The notes: generated by a model from the letters alone, not told the origin. Shown: positions 7,886 through 17,548, counted from the stretch's first letter. The stretch: 64,000 nucleotides of DNA from Thalassomonas sp. RHCl1 (GCF_947387555.1 NZ_CANDNZ010000002.1:1-64000); one strand, 5' to 3'. Translations and numbers: made by a program.

Positions 7886-8758
7886 ATGAAAACTTTTAAC
7901 TTGGACGATATCACCATTGATTGCCAGGATGGCCAACAGCTTGCTGCTACGCTTTATACGCCCAAAGACGAGGTGAAAGGGGCGGTATTGATAGGCCCGG
8001 CAACCGGTATCAAGCGTCAGTTCTATCACAGTTTTGCCTGTTATCTGGTTGAAAATGGCTATGGTGTGATCTCTTATGATAACCGGGGCATAGGGGAGTC
8101 ATTATCAGGAAAAGTTTGCGCCAGTAAAGCCTCGCTGCAGTGTTGGGGTGAGCAGGATATGCCTGCGGTGCTGGAGGCGTTGAAAAGTTATTTTCCTGAC
8201 ACGTCCTATCATTTAATTGGTCATAGCGCCGGCGGACAGCTCGTCGGCTTGATGTACAACGGCAAAGATTTAAGCTCTATTTTTAATTTTGCCAGCTCTT
8301 CAGGGCAATTAAGGAATATGAAACTGCCATATTCCTTAAAAGCCAATTTTTTTATGAATGTTTTTGTGCCGTTAAGCAACTTGTTTTTTGGTCATACCAA
8401 GTCCCAACTGGTGGGCATGGGAGAGCCGCTGCCTAAGGGGGTTGCTCAGCAGTGGCGTCTTTGGTGTAACGGTCAGGGTTATGTCAAAACGGCCTTTGGT
8501 AAAACGGTTAACCGGCACTGGTATCACGAGCTGACTACGCCTTCTATGTGGGTGAATGCCAGCGATGATGATATTGCCATAGATGATAATGTGGCGGATA
8601 TGTTGTCTGTGTTTAAAAAGCTTAAGGTTGATACCCTGACCGTATCTCCTCAAGCGCATGGTTTGGATGAAATTGGACACATGAAGTTTTTTAGCCGTAA
8701 ATCAAAAAGTTTATGGCAGCATGCCATTAACTGGTTAGAGCAACATAGCAGCAGTTAA
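7886..8758 (+). CDS. Alpha/beta hydrolase (serine hydrolase)
   Basis: A 290-residue cytosolic protein. The nucleophile elbow is GHSAG at residues 112-116 (Ser114). An upstream YDNRGIGES loop, a late acidic stretch (NASDDDIAIDD) and AHGLDEIGH carry the probable Asp and His of the triad. Close in type to bacterial hydrolases annotated as alpha/beta fold family 12. The ATG has only a weak ribosome-binding site (GACGG). Substrate unknown; single gene. Confidence 0.82.
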   Translation: MKTFNLDDITIDCQDGQQLAATLYTPKDEVKGAVLIGPATGIKRQFYHSFACYLVENGYGVISYDNRGIGESLSGKVCASKASLQCWGEQDMPAVLEALKSYFPDTSYHLIGHSAGGQLVGLMYNGKDLSSIFNFASSSGQLRNMKLPYSLKANFFMNVFVPLSNLFFGHTKSQLVGMGEPLPKGVAQQWRLWCNGQGYVKTAFGKTVNRHWYHELTTPSMWVNASDDDIAIDDNVADMLSVFKKLKVDTLTVSPQAHGLDEIGHMKFFSRKSKSLWQHAINWLEQHSSS

Positions 8759-8980
8759 CGCCATTTATTTACCGAGTGTCTGGGGTTGTGGTTTATTGGC
8801 GGGATAAATGACTTTGGTGGCGAACAGGCTTAAACCGACGTTAATACCTGTATATCTGCATGGCTGAACAGGGGGAGTTATGGTGATATAAGCAGCGAAA
8901 AAGTATGGAAAAGCTTGTTAAATGAGCAGCGAGGCTTTATAAATTAATCATATCGGCTTTTAAAGCAAAAGGATGCAGCT

Positions 8981-9688
8981 TTGGATTTTTCTACCTTTAT
9001 CATACTCGTTGTTTTTTTACTGCCGTTTATTATTTATACCGACAGTAAAGCCCGGCAGGAGGAGAATCCGCAGGGCAGTGAATTGATCATTTCCCTGTTA
9101 CCTTTATGTGCCTTTTTCTATAGTGAGCAATATTGGCACTCACTGTCGATCCTGCTCTTGATGATGGTTTATGGTATCGCATTAAAAATATTGGCCCATA
9201 AAAAAGGCTGGTTACATTTTGATATTGCGTTATTAAAAAGCCATTGTATCGGCGTTTTTTTCCTGGCGATCTCGGGTTATTTACTCTACCTGTTGCTCAG
9301 CAGCCTTTGGGGACTTTTCTTTGGTCCAGAAGGGATAATGGCAACGGTTAGTGAAAAACGTCTTTACTGGCCTTTCATTATTTATGCCTTGCTTATCGCT
9401 GCTATTTTTCTGACCATTTTTACCGATCAGGGGCGAGCGCATGCCAATAAGCTGGCCCCTTATGCTTTATTTGGAGTTTTGGCCGGCTTTGTTATCTTGC
9501 CCTGGTTTACCGGGTTTTACTGGCTGTTGATGCTGGCTGGGGCTTTGGTCTTTCTTTTTATTACCGAGTTTATGTGTACCTATAAAAGTGAAGATGTTAC
9601 CGGCACCGGCGGTATCATGTTTTTTTATGGTTATGTTTATATGATGGCCAGTGTGGTGAGTGTCTTTATTTATTTGATCTTTTTTTAG
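8981..9688 (+). CDS. Polytopic membrane protein of unknown function
   Basis: The start is TTG at 8981, seven bases after AAAAGGA. The 235-residue product is mostly hydrophobic with about seven predicted membrane helices (the first at residues 3-20, the last at 214-234) and short polar loops such as TDSKARQEENPQG. I recognise no family motif. It is a single gene convergent with the flagellin gene. Confidence 0.7.
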   Translation: MDFSTFIILVVFLLPFIIYTDSKARQEENPQGSELIISLLPLCAFFYSEQYWHSLSILLLMMVYGIALKILAHKKGWLHFDIALLKSHCIGVFFLAISGYLLYLLLSSLWGLFFGPEGIMATVSEKRLYWPFIIYALLIAAIFLTIFTDQGRAHANKLAPYALFGVLAGFVILPWFTGFYWLLMLAGALVFLFITEFMCTYKSEDVTGTGGIMFFYGYVYMMASVVSVFIYLIFF

Positions 9689-9728
9689 GGGAACTTAGCG
9701 GCGACTTGGTTAAAAGCATTATCAGGTG

Positions 9729-11480
9729 TTAACCGATCAGCGCCAGGGCTATTTGCGGCAGGGACTGGCTTTGTGACAGCAGGGCAGTGATGGCCTGTTG
9801 CTGAATCTGTAATGCGGTTTGCTTGGAGGTTTCCTGGGCAAAGTCTGTGTCCTGGATACGGGAGCGGCTGGCGGTAATATTGCTCTCGATATTAGACAGG
9901 TTATTGATGGCGTGATCCAGACGATTAGAAAAGGCCCCGAGACTTGCCCGTTGATCGTTGACATACCCCAGGGCGTCGTCGATAGAGGCTATTGCACTCT
10001 GGGAGTCTGCTACCAGGTCGATACCGCTTAATCCCAGGTTATCCGAAGAGAAGCCGCCGACCAGCATCTTGATGGTTTCATCGGCATTGGCACCGATTTG
10101 AAACTGGGTGGTTTCTTTTGGTCCGCTCAGCTCAGATTCATAATCGGCCAGCAATACCTGGTTTAAGCCTGTGGCCGCATAGTTGGTGCCGGAGGTAAAG
10201 TCATTCGGGTCGGTATCATCATCGCCTTTTACAAAATAAGCGGTAAAATTTGCCGTAGTATTGTTACCGTTGGCGCCTACTATGGTTTCCTCGCGGCTGG
10301 AGCCGCCGTCGGCATCCAATCCGCCAAAAGCACCATTATCGGCATTGGCGGTATTGATGTTGGCGGTGATAAAATCTTCAAAAACTGTACCCGCCATCAT
10401 TTCTGTCTGCAGGGCCGCTTCATTGGCATATGAGGTAGTGGAGTTGAGCGCGGCATCAAAGGTTTGTCCGCCAGCCAGTGCCGCCATAAAATTCTGAATG
10501 CCGGCGCTGCCTATTTTGTCTTCAAGGTAGCGCATGGCAATATAACCGCCGGAATAGACACCGGCGATTTCTATGCCTGTAGAGGTGGGGGCCGAGGTAT
10601 TGCCAAAAATGCCGTTTAATTCGGCTTTAATTGCCGCCACGCCAAAGTTGGCGATGTCGGATGCCACCCTGTCATCGGCGCCGCTTACCGCTTCTGCCGT
10701 GCCTTCGCGAAACCAGGTGGGGGTGGAGGCCAGATCCATCTGGTTGGCCATCACTGCATGGGTCATTTCATGAAGCAGGGTTGATTTTAACTGCTTGGTT
10801 TTGTCGCCGTCTAAGGTGGAAAAATCATCCAGGTCAATATTCATCATCAGCTCAGTGCCGGCGGGGGCCAGATAGGAGACCGAGGCCAGCACCCCGGAAG
10901 CGCCGTCGATATTTTCCAGGTTAATCTTAAAGTCGGCGCCATCACCGGTGAGCCCCAAGACCGACTGGATAATATCTTCCGACTCGGCCAGTACGCCGCT
11001 TTGCAGCACATTTAAAATATTGCGCTCGGCTTCATCGGCGCCGCCGGAGCCTATGCTGTCGGTTTGATTAAAGACCTGTTTGCCGCCAAAGGTGGTGGTT
11101 TCATTGATGCGGGTTAATTCCTGCTTCAGCTGGCTGAATTCTTTATTCAGAGCATCTTTATCGTCATTGGATAAAATTCCGTTACTGGCTTGCAGTGACA
11201 GATCCCGCATACGAAATAACACATTGGTGACCTCTTCCAGGGCGCCTTCTGCGGTTTGGGCAATAGAAATACCGTCATTGGCATTGCGCTGGGCAACCGA
11301 CAGGCCGCTGATCTGGCTGGTCATACGGTTGGATATCTGCAATCCGGCAGCATCATCCGCCGCCGAATTGATGCGCATGCCGGAAGACAGGCGCGCAAAG
11401 GTAGTCGACAATTGATTGGCATTAGCCGTTTGTTGACGGTGTAAAAATAAATTGGTGGTGTTGGTATTTACACTGAGCAC
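9729..11480 (-). CDS. Flagellin with internal zinc metallopeptidase domain (flagellinolysin type)
   Basis: A 583-residue protein. Residues 1-140 are a standard flagellin N-terminal D0/D1 region (SVNTNTTNLFLHRQ, LSSGMRINSAADDAAGLQIS). Residues about 490-583 are the C-terminal D1/D0 region ending QQQAITALLSQSQSLPQIAL. The variable middle holds a gluzincin-like site, HEMTH at 237-241, with downstream glutamates in WFREGTAEAVSG (E259/E263) as the likely third ligand. Flagellins with such a peptidase domain were described as flagellinolysins, forming proteolytic filaments. The gene stands alone, away from any flagellar cluster, starts at GTG after GGGATGAG, and has a sigma-28-type element upstream. 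Catalytic activity is inferred from the motif. Confidence 0.9.
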   Translation of the reverse strand: MLSVNTNTTNLFLHRQQTANANQLSTTFARLSSGMRINSAADDAAGLQISNRMTSQISGLSVAQRNANDGISIAQTAEGALEEVTNVLFRMRDLSLQASNGILSNDDKDALNKEFSQLKQELTRINETTTFGGKQVFNQTDSIGSGGADEAERNILNVLQSGVLAESEDIIQSVLGLTGDGADFKINLENIDGASGVLASVSYLAPAGTELMMNIDLDDFSTLDGDKTKQLKSTLLHEMTHAVMANQMDLASTPTWFREGTAEAVSGADDRVASDIANFGVAAIKAELNGIFGNTSAPTSTGIEIAGVYSGGYIAMRYLEDKIGSAGIQNFMAALAGGQTFDAALNSTTSYANEAALQTEMMAGTVFEDFITANINTANADNGAFGGLDADGGSSREETIVGANGNNTTANFTAYFVKGDDDTDPNDFTSGTNYAATGLNQVLLADYESELSGPKETTQFQIGANADETIKMLVGGFSSDNLGLSGIDLVADSQSAIASIDDALGYVNDQRASLGAFSNRLDHAINNLSNIESNITASRSRIQDTDFAQETSKQTALQIQQQAITALLSQSQSLPQIALALIG

Positions 11481-11511
11481 ATACTCATCCCATATACAGA
11501 TATCTTTTTCT

Positions 11512-11519
11512 TTATCGGC
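11512..11519 (-). promoter_or_regulatory. Sigma-28 (FliA) -10 element of the flagellin gene
   Basis: On the minus strand the sequence reads GCCGATAA, an exact match to the FliA -10 consensus, about 32 nt before the flagellin start. The -35 region (TTAATAAA or nearby) is a weak match to TAAAG. Late-class flagellar expression is therefore likely. Confidence 0.7.
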
Positions 11520-11683
11520 ATAAAGGCATATTTATTAAGCTAAAAATTGACATTTCTTTACAAAAACAAGGGGGTAATATGTCTTCTAGTTGTAACTTAC
11601 TGTAAATAAAGGGTAAAAAATGGTAACTTTCGTTGAAAAATTTACATTGGCTTGCCATAAACATCAGAAAGTGAGCCAATTCG

Positions 11684-11884
11684 TTATTGTTGGGGGAAAA
11701 TTATCTGATTTTTGATGCGGTTAATCACTTCCTGGTAACTTAGCCCCGGGAAAAGCTGCGCTTTATCTGACAGAAACTCTGCCTGAAACAAGATAACTTG
11801 ATTTATTGGGTTATATTTAAAAACAATGCCTGAGCGATATTGGAAATTGTCCCGGGATTTTCCCGGCCAAAGGCGGTAATCCAT
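11684..11884 (-). CDS. Possible small protein, 66 residues
   Basis: An ATG-initiated frame on the minus strand upstream of the flagellin gene, beginning MDYRLWPGKSRDNF and ending NRIKNQIIFPQQ. Amino-acid composition is protein-like and the frame fills the gap between flagellin and the SpoIIAA-like gene. There is no clear ribosome-binding site and no known family. It could be chance. Confidence 0.35.
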   Translation of the reverse strand: MDYRLWPGKSRDNFQYRSGIVFKYNPINQVILFQAEFLSDKAQLFPGLSYQEVINRIKNQIIFPQQ

Positions 11885-11919
11885 CTGTTTTAGTTTGGGA
11901 CATTGTACGGAGTTTCTAT

Positions 11920-12303
11920 ATGATGATCATCAATCAGCATAGCCTGTCTATTTCCATTAAACGTACCCGTGAAAGATATTTTTTGACCTTTAAGGCGGTG
12001 GGGAAGCTGACCCACCAAGATTACGAAATGATCAAGCCTTTGATTGTTTCTGCCTTAAGTGGTTGCGATAAGCCTAAACTCGATCTGCTGATCGATATTA
12101 CCCAGTTCAGGGGGTGGTCCTTACGGGCCGCCTGGGATGACTTTATCCGCGGCCTGAAACATTGCGGGGAGTTTGAACGGGTAGCGGTATACGGCAGCCA
12201 GAATTGGCAGCGGATATTAAGTAAAGCCGGGAACTGGTTTATTGCCGGGGAAGTGCAGTATTTTGAAAACCGCCTCAGTGCCCAGCGCTGGATTGAATCT
12301 TAG
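11920..12303 (+). CDS. SpoIIAA-like (STAS-related) protein
   Basis: A 127-residue cytosolic protein resembling the SpoIIAA-like family (PF11964): a FLTFKAVGKLTHQDYEMI strand-helix start, LDLLIDITQFRGWSLRAAWDD, then a GEFERVAVYG core and an EVQYFENRLSAQRWI C-terminal helix. Members are found singly in many Proteobacteria, with no defined role; the fold is related to lipid-binding or anti-anti-sigma domains. GGAG lies 9 nt before the tandem ATG codons at 11920. Confidence 0.8.
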   Translation: MMIINQHSLSISIKRTRERYFLTFKAVGKLTHQDYEMIKPLIVSALSGCDKPKLDLLIDITQFRGWSLRAAWDDFIRGLKHCGEFERVAVYGSQNWQRILSKAGNWFIAGEVQYFENRLSAQRWIES

Positions 12304-12341
12304 TGTGATAAGCGAAAAATTCAATCCGTACTCAGGAAAAG

Positions 12342-12371
12342 CATCCGACTAACGGCAAAGTCTGTCGGATG
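12342..12371. terminator. Possible bidirectional hairpin between convergent genes
   Basis: CATCCGAC and GTCGGATG pair across a 14-nt loop between the convergent SpoIIAA-like and speD genes. No T-run follows on either side, so terminator function is uncertain. Confidence 0.4.
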
Positions 12372-12442
12372 TTGTCAACTTCTCCTTGTCTGGAAAATTT
12401 TTTAAAGGCTAGTTGTAACCCCGTGATATTTTTTCCTTCACT

Positions 12443-13405
12443 TTACAGTGCGTGGTTATCGCTTGCTATATCCAGCACAACTGCCCGGGAAAAATGGTTT
12501 TTCGGCAGAATATAATTGGCGAAATAAACCTGGTAGTTATTGGATAAGGTCTCTTTTACCAGTGACTTACTGATATAGTGATCAGGGATAAAGCGTGAAG
12601 TTTGCTGCTGGAAATCGAACTCGTTAAAGCTAAGTAAATCAAAAGAGGCCGGCTGTAAAATGTCCAAAATAAGCGGTGCCCGTTCAATCAGGTTAAGATT
12701 GGACTCGACACTGACGTAACTGCTGTTGGCTTGCGGGGTCACATGTATGGTTAAATACTGACGATCGCGTATGGCATTAACAGAATAGCCGTAGGGGTTA
12801 AAAACAAAGTCGTCGAGGCTAAACCCCGGCAATAAACGTTCCAGCTGTAAAAACTCTCGTATCTGATTGGCCGTTAATCCCGGTGTGGTTAACTTTTCTG
12901 AGGCCTGAGAGCTGATCTGATAAGCCAGCAATTCATAGGTTTTGTGCTCCGGATCGGCCCTAAAGCCATTATCCTGGTGAAAGACATAGTTATGATGACT
13001 GTCCATTTCACCAAATCGTAATGCCTTGCCCGCGACATAACGGCTTAGTAACTTGATGTCATCACCAAAACAGCTGGGCTGGGCATGGGAAAAGTATTCG
13101 TTTTTACGCTGGTAGGTAACATGCACCAGTTTATCAACCCCTACCTTTTGGATAAAATATTCCACCGAGTTAACCAGCCGGGTTTCGCCGCAGGTGAGAA
13201 TAACAAAACGATCTGTCCAGACAAACAGGCTCGATTCTGACAGTAAAAACGCTTTGCACTCTTGGTTAGACATAGTGGAGAGGATGCGGGCATTGCAACA
13301 ATTGACCATTGCCGCCCAAAAATCATCGCTGATATCGGTAAGTAAACAAAGCTGTTTTGGGTCAACGAATACTTCCGCCTTCTTTTCTGAGCCTTCAAAG
13401 AACAA
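12443..13405 (-). CDS. speD: S-adenosylmethionine decarboxylase, eukaryotic-type proenzyme
   Basis: The 320-residue protein begins FFEGSEKKAEV, as eukaryotic AdoMet decarboxylases do. LSESS at 55-59 is the self-cleavage site (Glu57-Ser58), which yields the pyruvoyl cofactor. Cys72 in TCGETRL sits 14 residues later, the spacing of the human proton donor Cys82 from Ser68. It makes decarboxylated AdoMet for spermidine synthesis. The start is TTG with GAGG seven bases upstream. An 18-bp palindrome, CAACATCAAATGATGTTG, at 13443-13460 may be an operator. No aminopropyltransferase gene is adjacent, unlike most bacterial speD loci. Confidence 0.88.
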   Translation of the reverse strand: MFFEGSEKKAEVFVDPKQLCLLTDISDDFWAAMVNCCNARILSTMSNQECKAFLLSESSLFVWTDRFVILTCGETRLVNSVEYFIQKVGVDKLVHVTYQRKNEYFSHAQPSCFGDDIKLLSRYVAGKALRFGEMDSHHNYVFHQDNGFRADPEHKTYELLAYQISSQASEKLTTPGLTANQIREFLQLERLLPGFSLDDFVFNPYGYSVNAIRDRQYLTIHVTPQANSSYVSVESNLNLIERAPLILDILQPASFDLLSFNEFDFQQQTSRFIPDHYISKSLVKETLSNNYQVYFANYILPKNHFSRAVVLDIASDNHAL

Positions 13406-14330
13406 GTTTTTTCCTCAAAATATAGGGGTTGCCAGACATAACCAACATCAAATGATGTTGATTTCATCTGCTGCCTTTAATGAAAAATCAGCGCTATTTT
13501 ACGAGTATCTATTGGGATTTAAAACACCTTTTTGTTTACGAAACGTTACTGCTTTTATTGGGGAAAATAAGCCGGAGTTTTCCTTGTTGATAAAAAACAG
13601 CGATTGTCATGCCGTGTTAGTACTGCGGTAAAGTCCAGGCGAATAAAACAGGTTTTTGAAAAGAGGCTGCCGCTGACCGTTACTTGTCGTGAAACAGCCT
13701 GATTTTATGATACTGGCCATGAGCCGCCACATGCCGTTAATAAAGGGGTTAAAGATAAAATAAAGATATTAAGAAATATCCACTTTTTCCTGAAAAAGCA
13801 GGATAAATAAATATCCATATGTCAGCTGTCGCGATTCCACTAGTTTTAATTATTGCTAGCTTTGACAGGGAAGTCCGTTAACATGAGCACAAACTGTTTG
13901 TAGCGAGCAGTCTTACTGTAATTGCTGTCATAAAGGAGGTCTTAGCAGGCGCTATTAATTGCACTATTTAGTGATTAGAACTAATACAGGGCAGCCGTTA
14001 ACGATATATGTACGCTTTGTTTACCAAAGTGTTGGCTTTTTTTACACTTTCGTGCTTTTTCACTTATTACTTGTTCTATCTGTTTGTATTTTAAACGCTT
14101 TTGTTGTTGGCATATTGCTTGCCTTAGTACGTCTGCTCAAGAAAAGCAAATAAAAATATTGAATTATTCATTTAAACGAGCAAAAAGTACCTTGCTTGTA
14201 GAATATCAATCGAATTTCTTGACTTCAGAGATTAAATAAAATTTGGTAGCGAAAAATAATAATAACAATTACTTAAATTCATCTGGTATTTCATTTGAAC
14301 GAAAATACCCTTTTAAGAAAAGGACTGGAA
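13406..14330. other. Long intergenic region between speD and PEP-CTERM gene 2
   Basis: About 925 nt, AT-rich. I see the speD promoter region with the palindrome at 13443-13460, and a sigma-54-like site at 14108-14122. A 64-codon hydrophobic frame at 13959-14153 starts at TTG, lacks a convincing ribosome-binding site and overlaps the sigma-54-like site, so I do not call it. No RNA gene is recognised. Confidence 0.5.
14108..14122 (+). promoter_or_regulatory. Sigma-54-like promoter before PEP-CTERM protein 2
   Basis: TGGCATATTGCTTGC has GG and GC in RpoN spacing and an exact TTGC -12 box; two positions in the -24 half deviate. The resulting leader of the PEP-CTERM gene would be about 195 nt. 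Confidence 0.5.
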
Positions 14331-15122
14331 ATGAACAAAAATACAATAATGGCTTTATTGGTATCATTTGCCGGCTTTGCCGGTACTGCCCAGGCAAGCC
14401 TGATACAAGACAATCTTGCAGACAATTTATATCTTTCCTCCTCCGGAGCTGCTTCGTTAAATGCCAACACGGCATCAGAGGCAGATATTTCCGGGCAATT
14501 CGATTTAAACGGCCTTGATTATGATTATGCCAAGCTCTCCTTTTCTTTTGTTGATGATACCTATTTGTTTGACGACCACCATCCTGGGGATTTAGGTGAA
14601 GCAGATAATAGCTGGGGAGAGAGACCCTATGTCCGTGAAAGCGGCTTTGTTGCGTCATGGTTTTATGATGGCAGTGAGGTCATGCACTTTCCATTTCAGG
14701 ATATTATCGAAACTGCCGGTATCAGTATCGGCAATATTTTCAGCGGTACGGCCAGTACCAGCTATATGGACGAACATACCGTATATGTCCATGAGCATGA
14801 CGAATACGGCCATGAATGGGAACCGATGCCGACTTGTGCGCCGACTTGTCAAGAATACTCATTGGAGCACAGTGTTCAACTTGAAGGTTATACCGGCTAT
14901 TTCACTTTTGAATCTGTTATTCCTAAAAGAATGATAGATGACAGCCTGATTAACGGTATGCTGAACTTTGATATTAATGCCGTATCCGGTGACTTCCATC
15001 TTGCGGCAGCCACCTTGGAAACTTTTGTTACGCCAGCCTCAGTTTCTGAGCCGGCGACCACAGCTTTACTGGCATTGGGTCTATTAGGACTTGGGTTACG
15101 TCGCCGTAACCCTGTGGCTTAA
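14331..15122 (+). CDS. PEP-CTERM protein 2
   Basis: A 263-residue exported protein. The signal peptide MNKNTIMALLVSFAGFAG ends near AQA (about residue 22). The C-terminal sorting signal is SEPATTALLALGLLGLGLRRR, the gammaproteobacterial PEP-CTERM form. The middle is rich in Asp, His and Tyr (DDHHPGDLGEADNSWGERP, HVYVHEHDEYGHEW-like stretch near 155-165) and may bind metal. CAPTC contains a close cysteine pair. The start at 14331 has AAAAGGA before it. Function unknown; the tag implies exosortase-dependent sorting to the envelope or matrix. Confidence 0.83.
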   Translation: MNKNTIMALLVSFAGFAGTAQASLIQDNLADNLYLSSSGAASLNANTASEADISGQFDLNGLDYDYAKLSFSFVDDTYLFDDHHPGDLGEADNSWGERPYVRESGFVASWFYDGSEVMHFPFQDIIETAGISIGNIFSGTASTSYMDEHTVYVHEHDEYGHEWEPMPTCAPTCQEYSLEHSVQLEGYTGYFTFESVIPKRMIDDSLINGMLNFDINAVSGDFHLAAATLETFVTPASVSEPATTALLALGLLGLGLRRRNPVA

Positions 15123-15161
15123 TTTTCCGGTCAAATTAAGCCAAAAATAAACGATTAAAGA

Positions 15162-15193
15162 AAAGGCATTGATTGCAAACCAATGCCTTTTTT
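15162..15193 (+). terminator. Terminator after PEP-CTERM protein 2
   Basis: AAAGGCATTG and CAATGCCTTT form a 10-bp stem with a 9-nt loop and run into TTTTTT. Confidence 0.88.
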
Positions 15194-15377
15194 ATATATG
15201 GATATATTTTAGCTTTTCTTGTTAATTTAAGTGCTTAATTGTCAGCTTTCTTTACAGTTTACATGCCTTTAGTTGTAAGTTAATTTGTTTTTTTAACTAG
15301 TTAATTTATGGCTTGTTATATGCCTGAGGGGAGCGAAAAGCAACATACAGAATAACTTGTTGTTTTTATTTCGAATA

Positions 15378-15412
15378 AATAAGGCCGGGTAAGCAAATTA
15401 CTCGGCCTTATT
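15378..15412 (-). terminator. Probable trp operon terminator
   Basis: AATAAGGCCG / CGGCCTTATT form a 10-bp stem with further GTAA/TTAC pairing inside, 49 nt after the trpA stop on the minus strand. The following sequence is only moderately T-rich (TTATTTATT). Confidence 0.65.
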
Positions 15413-15460
15413 TATATCTACCGGCGCTTCTTTATCTTCTTGAAACGCAGCGCTATGTTA

Positions 15461-16276
15461 TTAAAGCGTTGCCGCCTTCATTGCTTTAACAAAACCGCTT
15501 AACGCTTCCAGCATAACTTCCGGTTGTTCCTGATGTTGCTCGATAATTTTTACCACGGCCGAGCCGCTGATCGCTCCGGCTGCACCGCTATCAAGTGCCG
15601 CTTTCACCTGCTCCGGTTGGGAGATACCAAAGCCTATGACGGCTGGCGGGGCATCATATCGTGTCAGCGCCGTGATCAAGTGATCACCCGGTACTTCTGC
15701 CTGGGTTTCCGCGCCTGTCACGCCGGCGCGGCTTAATACATAGGTATAACCTTCACTAAAGGAAGCTACCTGCTGTAAAGTTTCTTCACTGGCATTAGGG
15801 GGGGCGATGAAAATAGGGGCTACGCCATGGGCTAAAGCCGCTTTTCTAAAGGGCTCGCTTTCCCTGATGGGCAAGTCGGCAATTAATACCGAATCAACTC
15901 CGGCCTCAGCCATGTCGCGATAAAAATTATTCAGGCCACGGGCAAATACCAGGTTGCCGTAAAGCAGCAAACCTATTGGCATATCCGGGGCATATTGGCG
16001 TACCTGGCGCAGGATATCGATACAGAGATCGGTGTTCATGCCCGAATCCAGGGCACGGATCCCCGCTTTTTGTATGGTTTCGCCGTCGGCGCTGGGATCT
16101 GAAAAGGGAATACCCAGCTCTAATGCGTCGGCACCTGCATCTATCAGGGTTTTAATAATGGCCAGAGATTGCTCGGCGTTGGGATCCCCTATGGTGACAA
16201 AAGGAATAAAAGCTCCCTGGTTGTCTGCTTTTAACCGGGCAAAGGCCTGTTGGTAACGTAAACCTGGCTGAGTCAT
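15461..16276 (-). CDS. trpA: Tryptophan synthase alpha subunit
   Basis: The 271-residue protein is full length for TrpA. It cleaves indole-3-glycerol phosphate to indole and glyceraldehyde 3-phosphate. The catalytic Glu is in [14 protein letters not shown], the second acid in SVLIADLP, and the phosphate-binding loops are GFGIS and GAISGSAVV. It is the last gene of the operon. Its ATG overlaps the trpB stop by one base (TAATG), implying translational coupling and a 1:1 alpha-beta complex. Confidence 0.97.
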   Translation of the reverse strand: MTQPGLRYQQAFARLKADNQGAFIPFVTIGDPNAEQSLAIIKTLIDAGADALELGIPFSDPSADGETIQKAGIRALDSGMNTDLCIDILRQVRQYAPDMPIGLLLYGNLVFARGLNNFYRDMAEAGVDSVLIADLPIRESEPFRKAALAHGVAPIFIAPPNASEETLQQVASFSEGYTYVLSRAGVTGAETQAEVPGDHLITALTRYDAPPAVIGFGISQPEQVKAALDSGAAGAISGSAVVKIIEQHQEQPEVMLEALSGFVKAMKAATL

Positions 16277-17547
16277 TATGCTTGCTCCCCGTCTTGTTCT
16301 TGTGTTTGTTCTGAAAGGATAGTGTGGACATGTGCCAGGTCTTTATCGCCGCGACCGGACAGGTTCACCAGGAAAATGGTTTCTTCACTGACTTTATCTG
16401 CCATTTTCAGCGCCTGTGCCAATGCATGGGAAGACTCCAGCGCCGGGATAATACCTTCGTTTTTCGCCAGCGCCTGAAAAGCGGCCAAGGCTTCATCATC
16501 ATTAATCGGCACATAGTCGGCGCGACCGCTGTCTTTCAACTGGGCATGTTGCGGCCCGACGGCAGGATAATCCAAGCCGGCGGAAACCGAGTATGACTCT
16601 TCAATCTGGCCGTGCTTATCCTGCATGATATAGGTGTAGTTGCCGTGTAGCATGCCTTTGGTGCCGGCGCTTAAGGTGGCGCCGTGCTGATCTGTGTCTA
16701 TGCCTTTACCGCCGGCTTCAACACCAACAAGTTTCACCCCGTCTTCTTTGATAAAATCATGGAACATGCCGATGGCATTAGAGCCGCCGCCGACACAGGC
16801 GATAACATAATCCGGCAACCGGCCTTCTTCTGCCAGTAATTGCTGCTTGGCTTCTTCACCGATCATTTTCTGGAAATCACGTACCAGGGTCGGGAAAGGG
16901 TGGGGCCCTGCGGCGGTGCCGAGTAAATAATGGGCCTTGTCATAACTTGCCGACCAGTCGCGTAGGGCTTCGTTGACGGCATCTTTTAAGGTGCCGCTGC
17001 CTGCAGTTACCGGGATCACTTCAGCCCCCATCAAACGCATGCGAAAGACATTGGGTTGCTGGCGCTCGCAATCTACTGCGCCCATATAGACCCGGCATTT
17101 TAACCCTAGCAATGAACAGGCAATGGCGGTGGCAACACCATGTTGTCCGGCGCCGGTTTCGGCGATAATTTCCGTTTTGCCCATACGTTTGGCCAACAGT
17201 GCCTGGCCCAATACCTGGTTGGTTTTGTGGGCGCCGCCGTGCAGCAGATCTTCCCGTTTCAGGTAAATTTTGGCCAGCGGGTTTTTCACCAGGTTGCGGC
17301 ACAGGGTTAACGGTGTTGGCCGCCCGGCATAGCTGGTAAGTAACTTATTAAACTCTGCCTGGAAGCTCTCGTCCTGCTGGGAGTCGATAAAGGCCTGCTC
17401 CAGCTGCTCCAGGGCAGGGACGAGTAATTCACCGACATACATGCCGCCGAACTCGCCGAAATAGGCGGGCAGGGATTTTTTAACGGCACTTTCATTTTGG
17501 GCCTGGTCGGCGCTGGTAGTATCTTTGTTCATATCTTGAGAAGTCAT
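16276..17547 (-). CDS. trpB: Tryptophan synthase beta subunit
   Basis: PLP enzyme joining indole and serine. The Lys of [21 protein letters not shown] forms the Schiff base, and the phosphate-binding [10 protein letters not shown] and C-terminal LSGRGDKD motifs are present. The ATG at 17547 follows the trpCF stop by one base, giving 423 residues. The first 25-30 residues are a family-atypical polar extension, and an ATG at 17532 is also possible; the longer frame to 17571 would overlap trpCF. Works with TrpA through a substrate tunnel. Confidence 0.97.
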   Translation of the reverse strand: MTSQDMNKDTTSADQAQNESAVKKSLPAYFGEFGGMYVGELLVPALEQLEQAFIDSQQDESFQAEFNKLLTSYAGRPTPLTLCRNLVKNPLAKIYLKREDLLHGGAHKTNQVLGQALLAKRMGKTEIIAETGAGQHGVATAIACSLLGLKCRVYMGAVDCERQQPNVFRMRLMGAEVIPVTAGSGTLKDAVNEALRDWSASYDKAHYLLGTAAGPHPFPTLVRDFQKMIGEEAKQQLLAEEGRLPDYVIACVGGGSNAIGMFHDFIKEDGVKLVGVEAGGKGIDTDQHGATLSAGTKGMLHGNYTYIMQDKHGQIEESYSVSAGLDYPAVGPQHAQLKDSGRADYVPINDDEALAAFQALAKNEGIIPALESSHALAQALKMADKVSEETIFLVNLSGRGDKDLAHVHTILSEQTQEQDGEQA

Positions 17548-17548
17548 G

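Larger units (their letters stand above)
15123..15460. other. Intergenic region with convergent terminators
   Basis: Between PEP-CTERM gene 2 and trpA. Besides the terminator at 15162-15193 it holds a second hairpin, AATAAGGCCG at 15378-15387 with CGGCCTTATT at 15403-15412, placed to end the trp operon transcript on the minus strand. No gene is seen. Confidence 0.6.

Noticed and set aside
10261-11444. Several frames antisense to the flagellin gene
   Set aside because: Alanine- and proline-rich shadows caused by the GC-rich codons of the flagellin; no independent signals.
13194-13631. 145-codon frame opposite the start of speD
   Set aside because: Most of it is antisense to the AdoMet decarboxylase gene, whose motifs are clear; the rest has no family resemblance.
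13959-14153. 64-codon hydrophobic frame
   Set aside because: TTG start without a good ribosome-binding site, in AT-rich DNA, overlapping a sigma-54-like site of the next gene.
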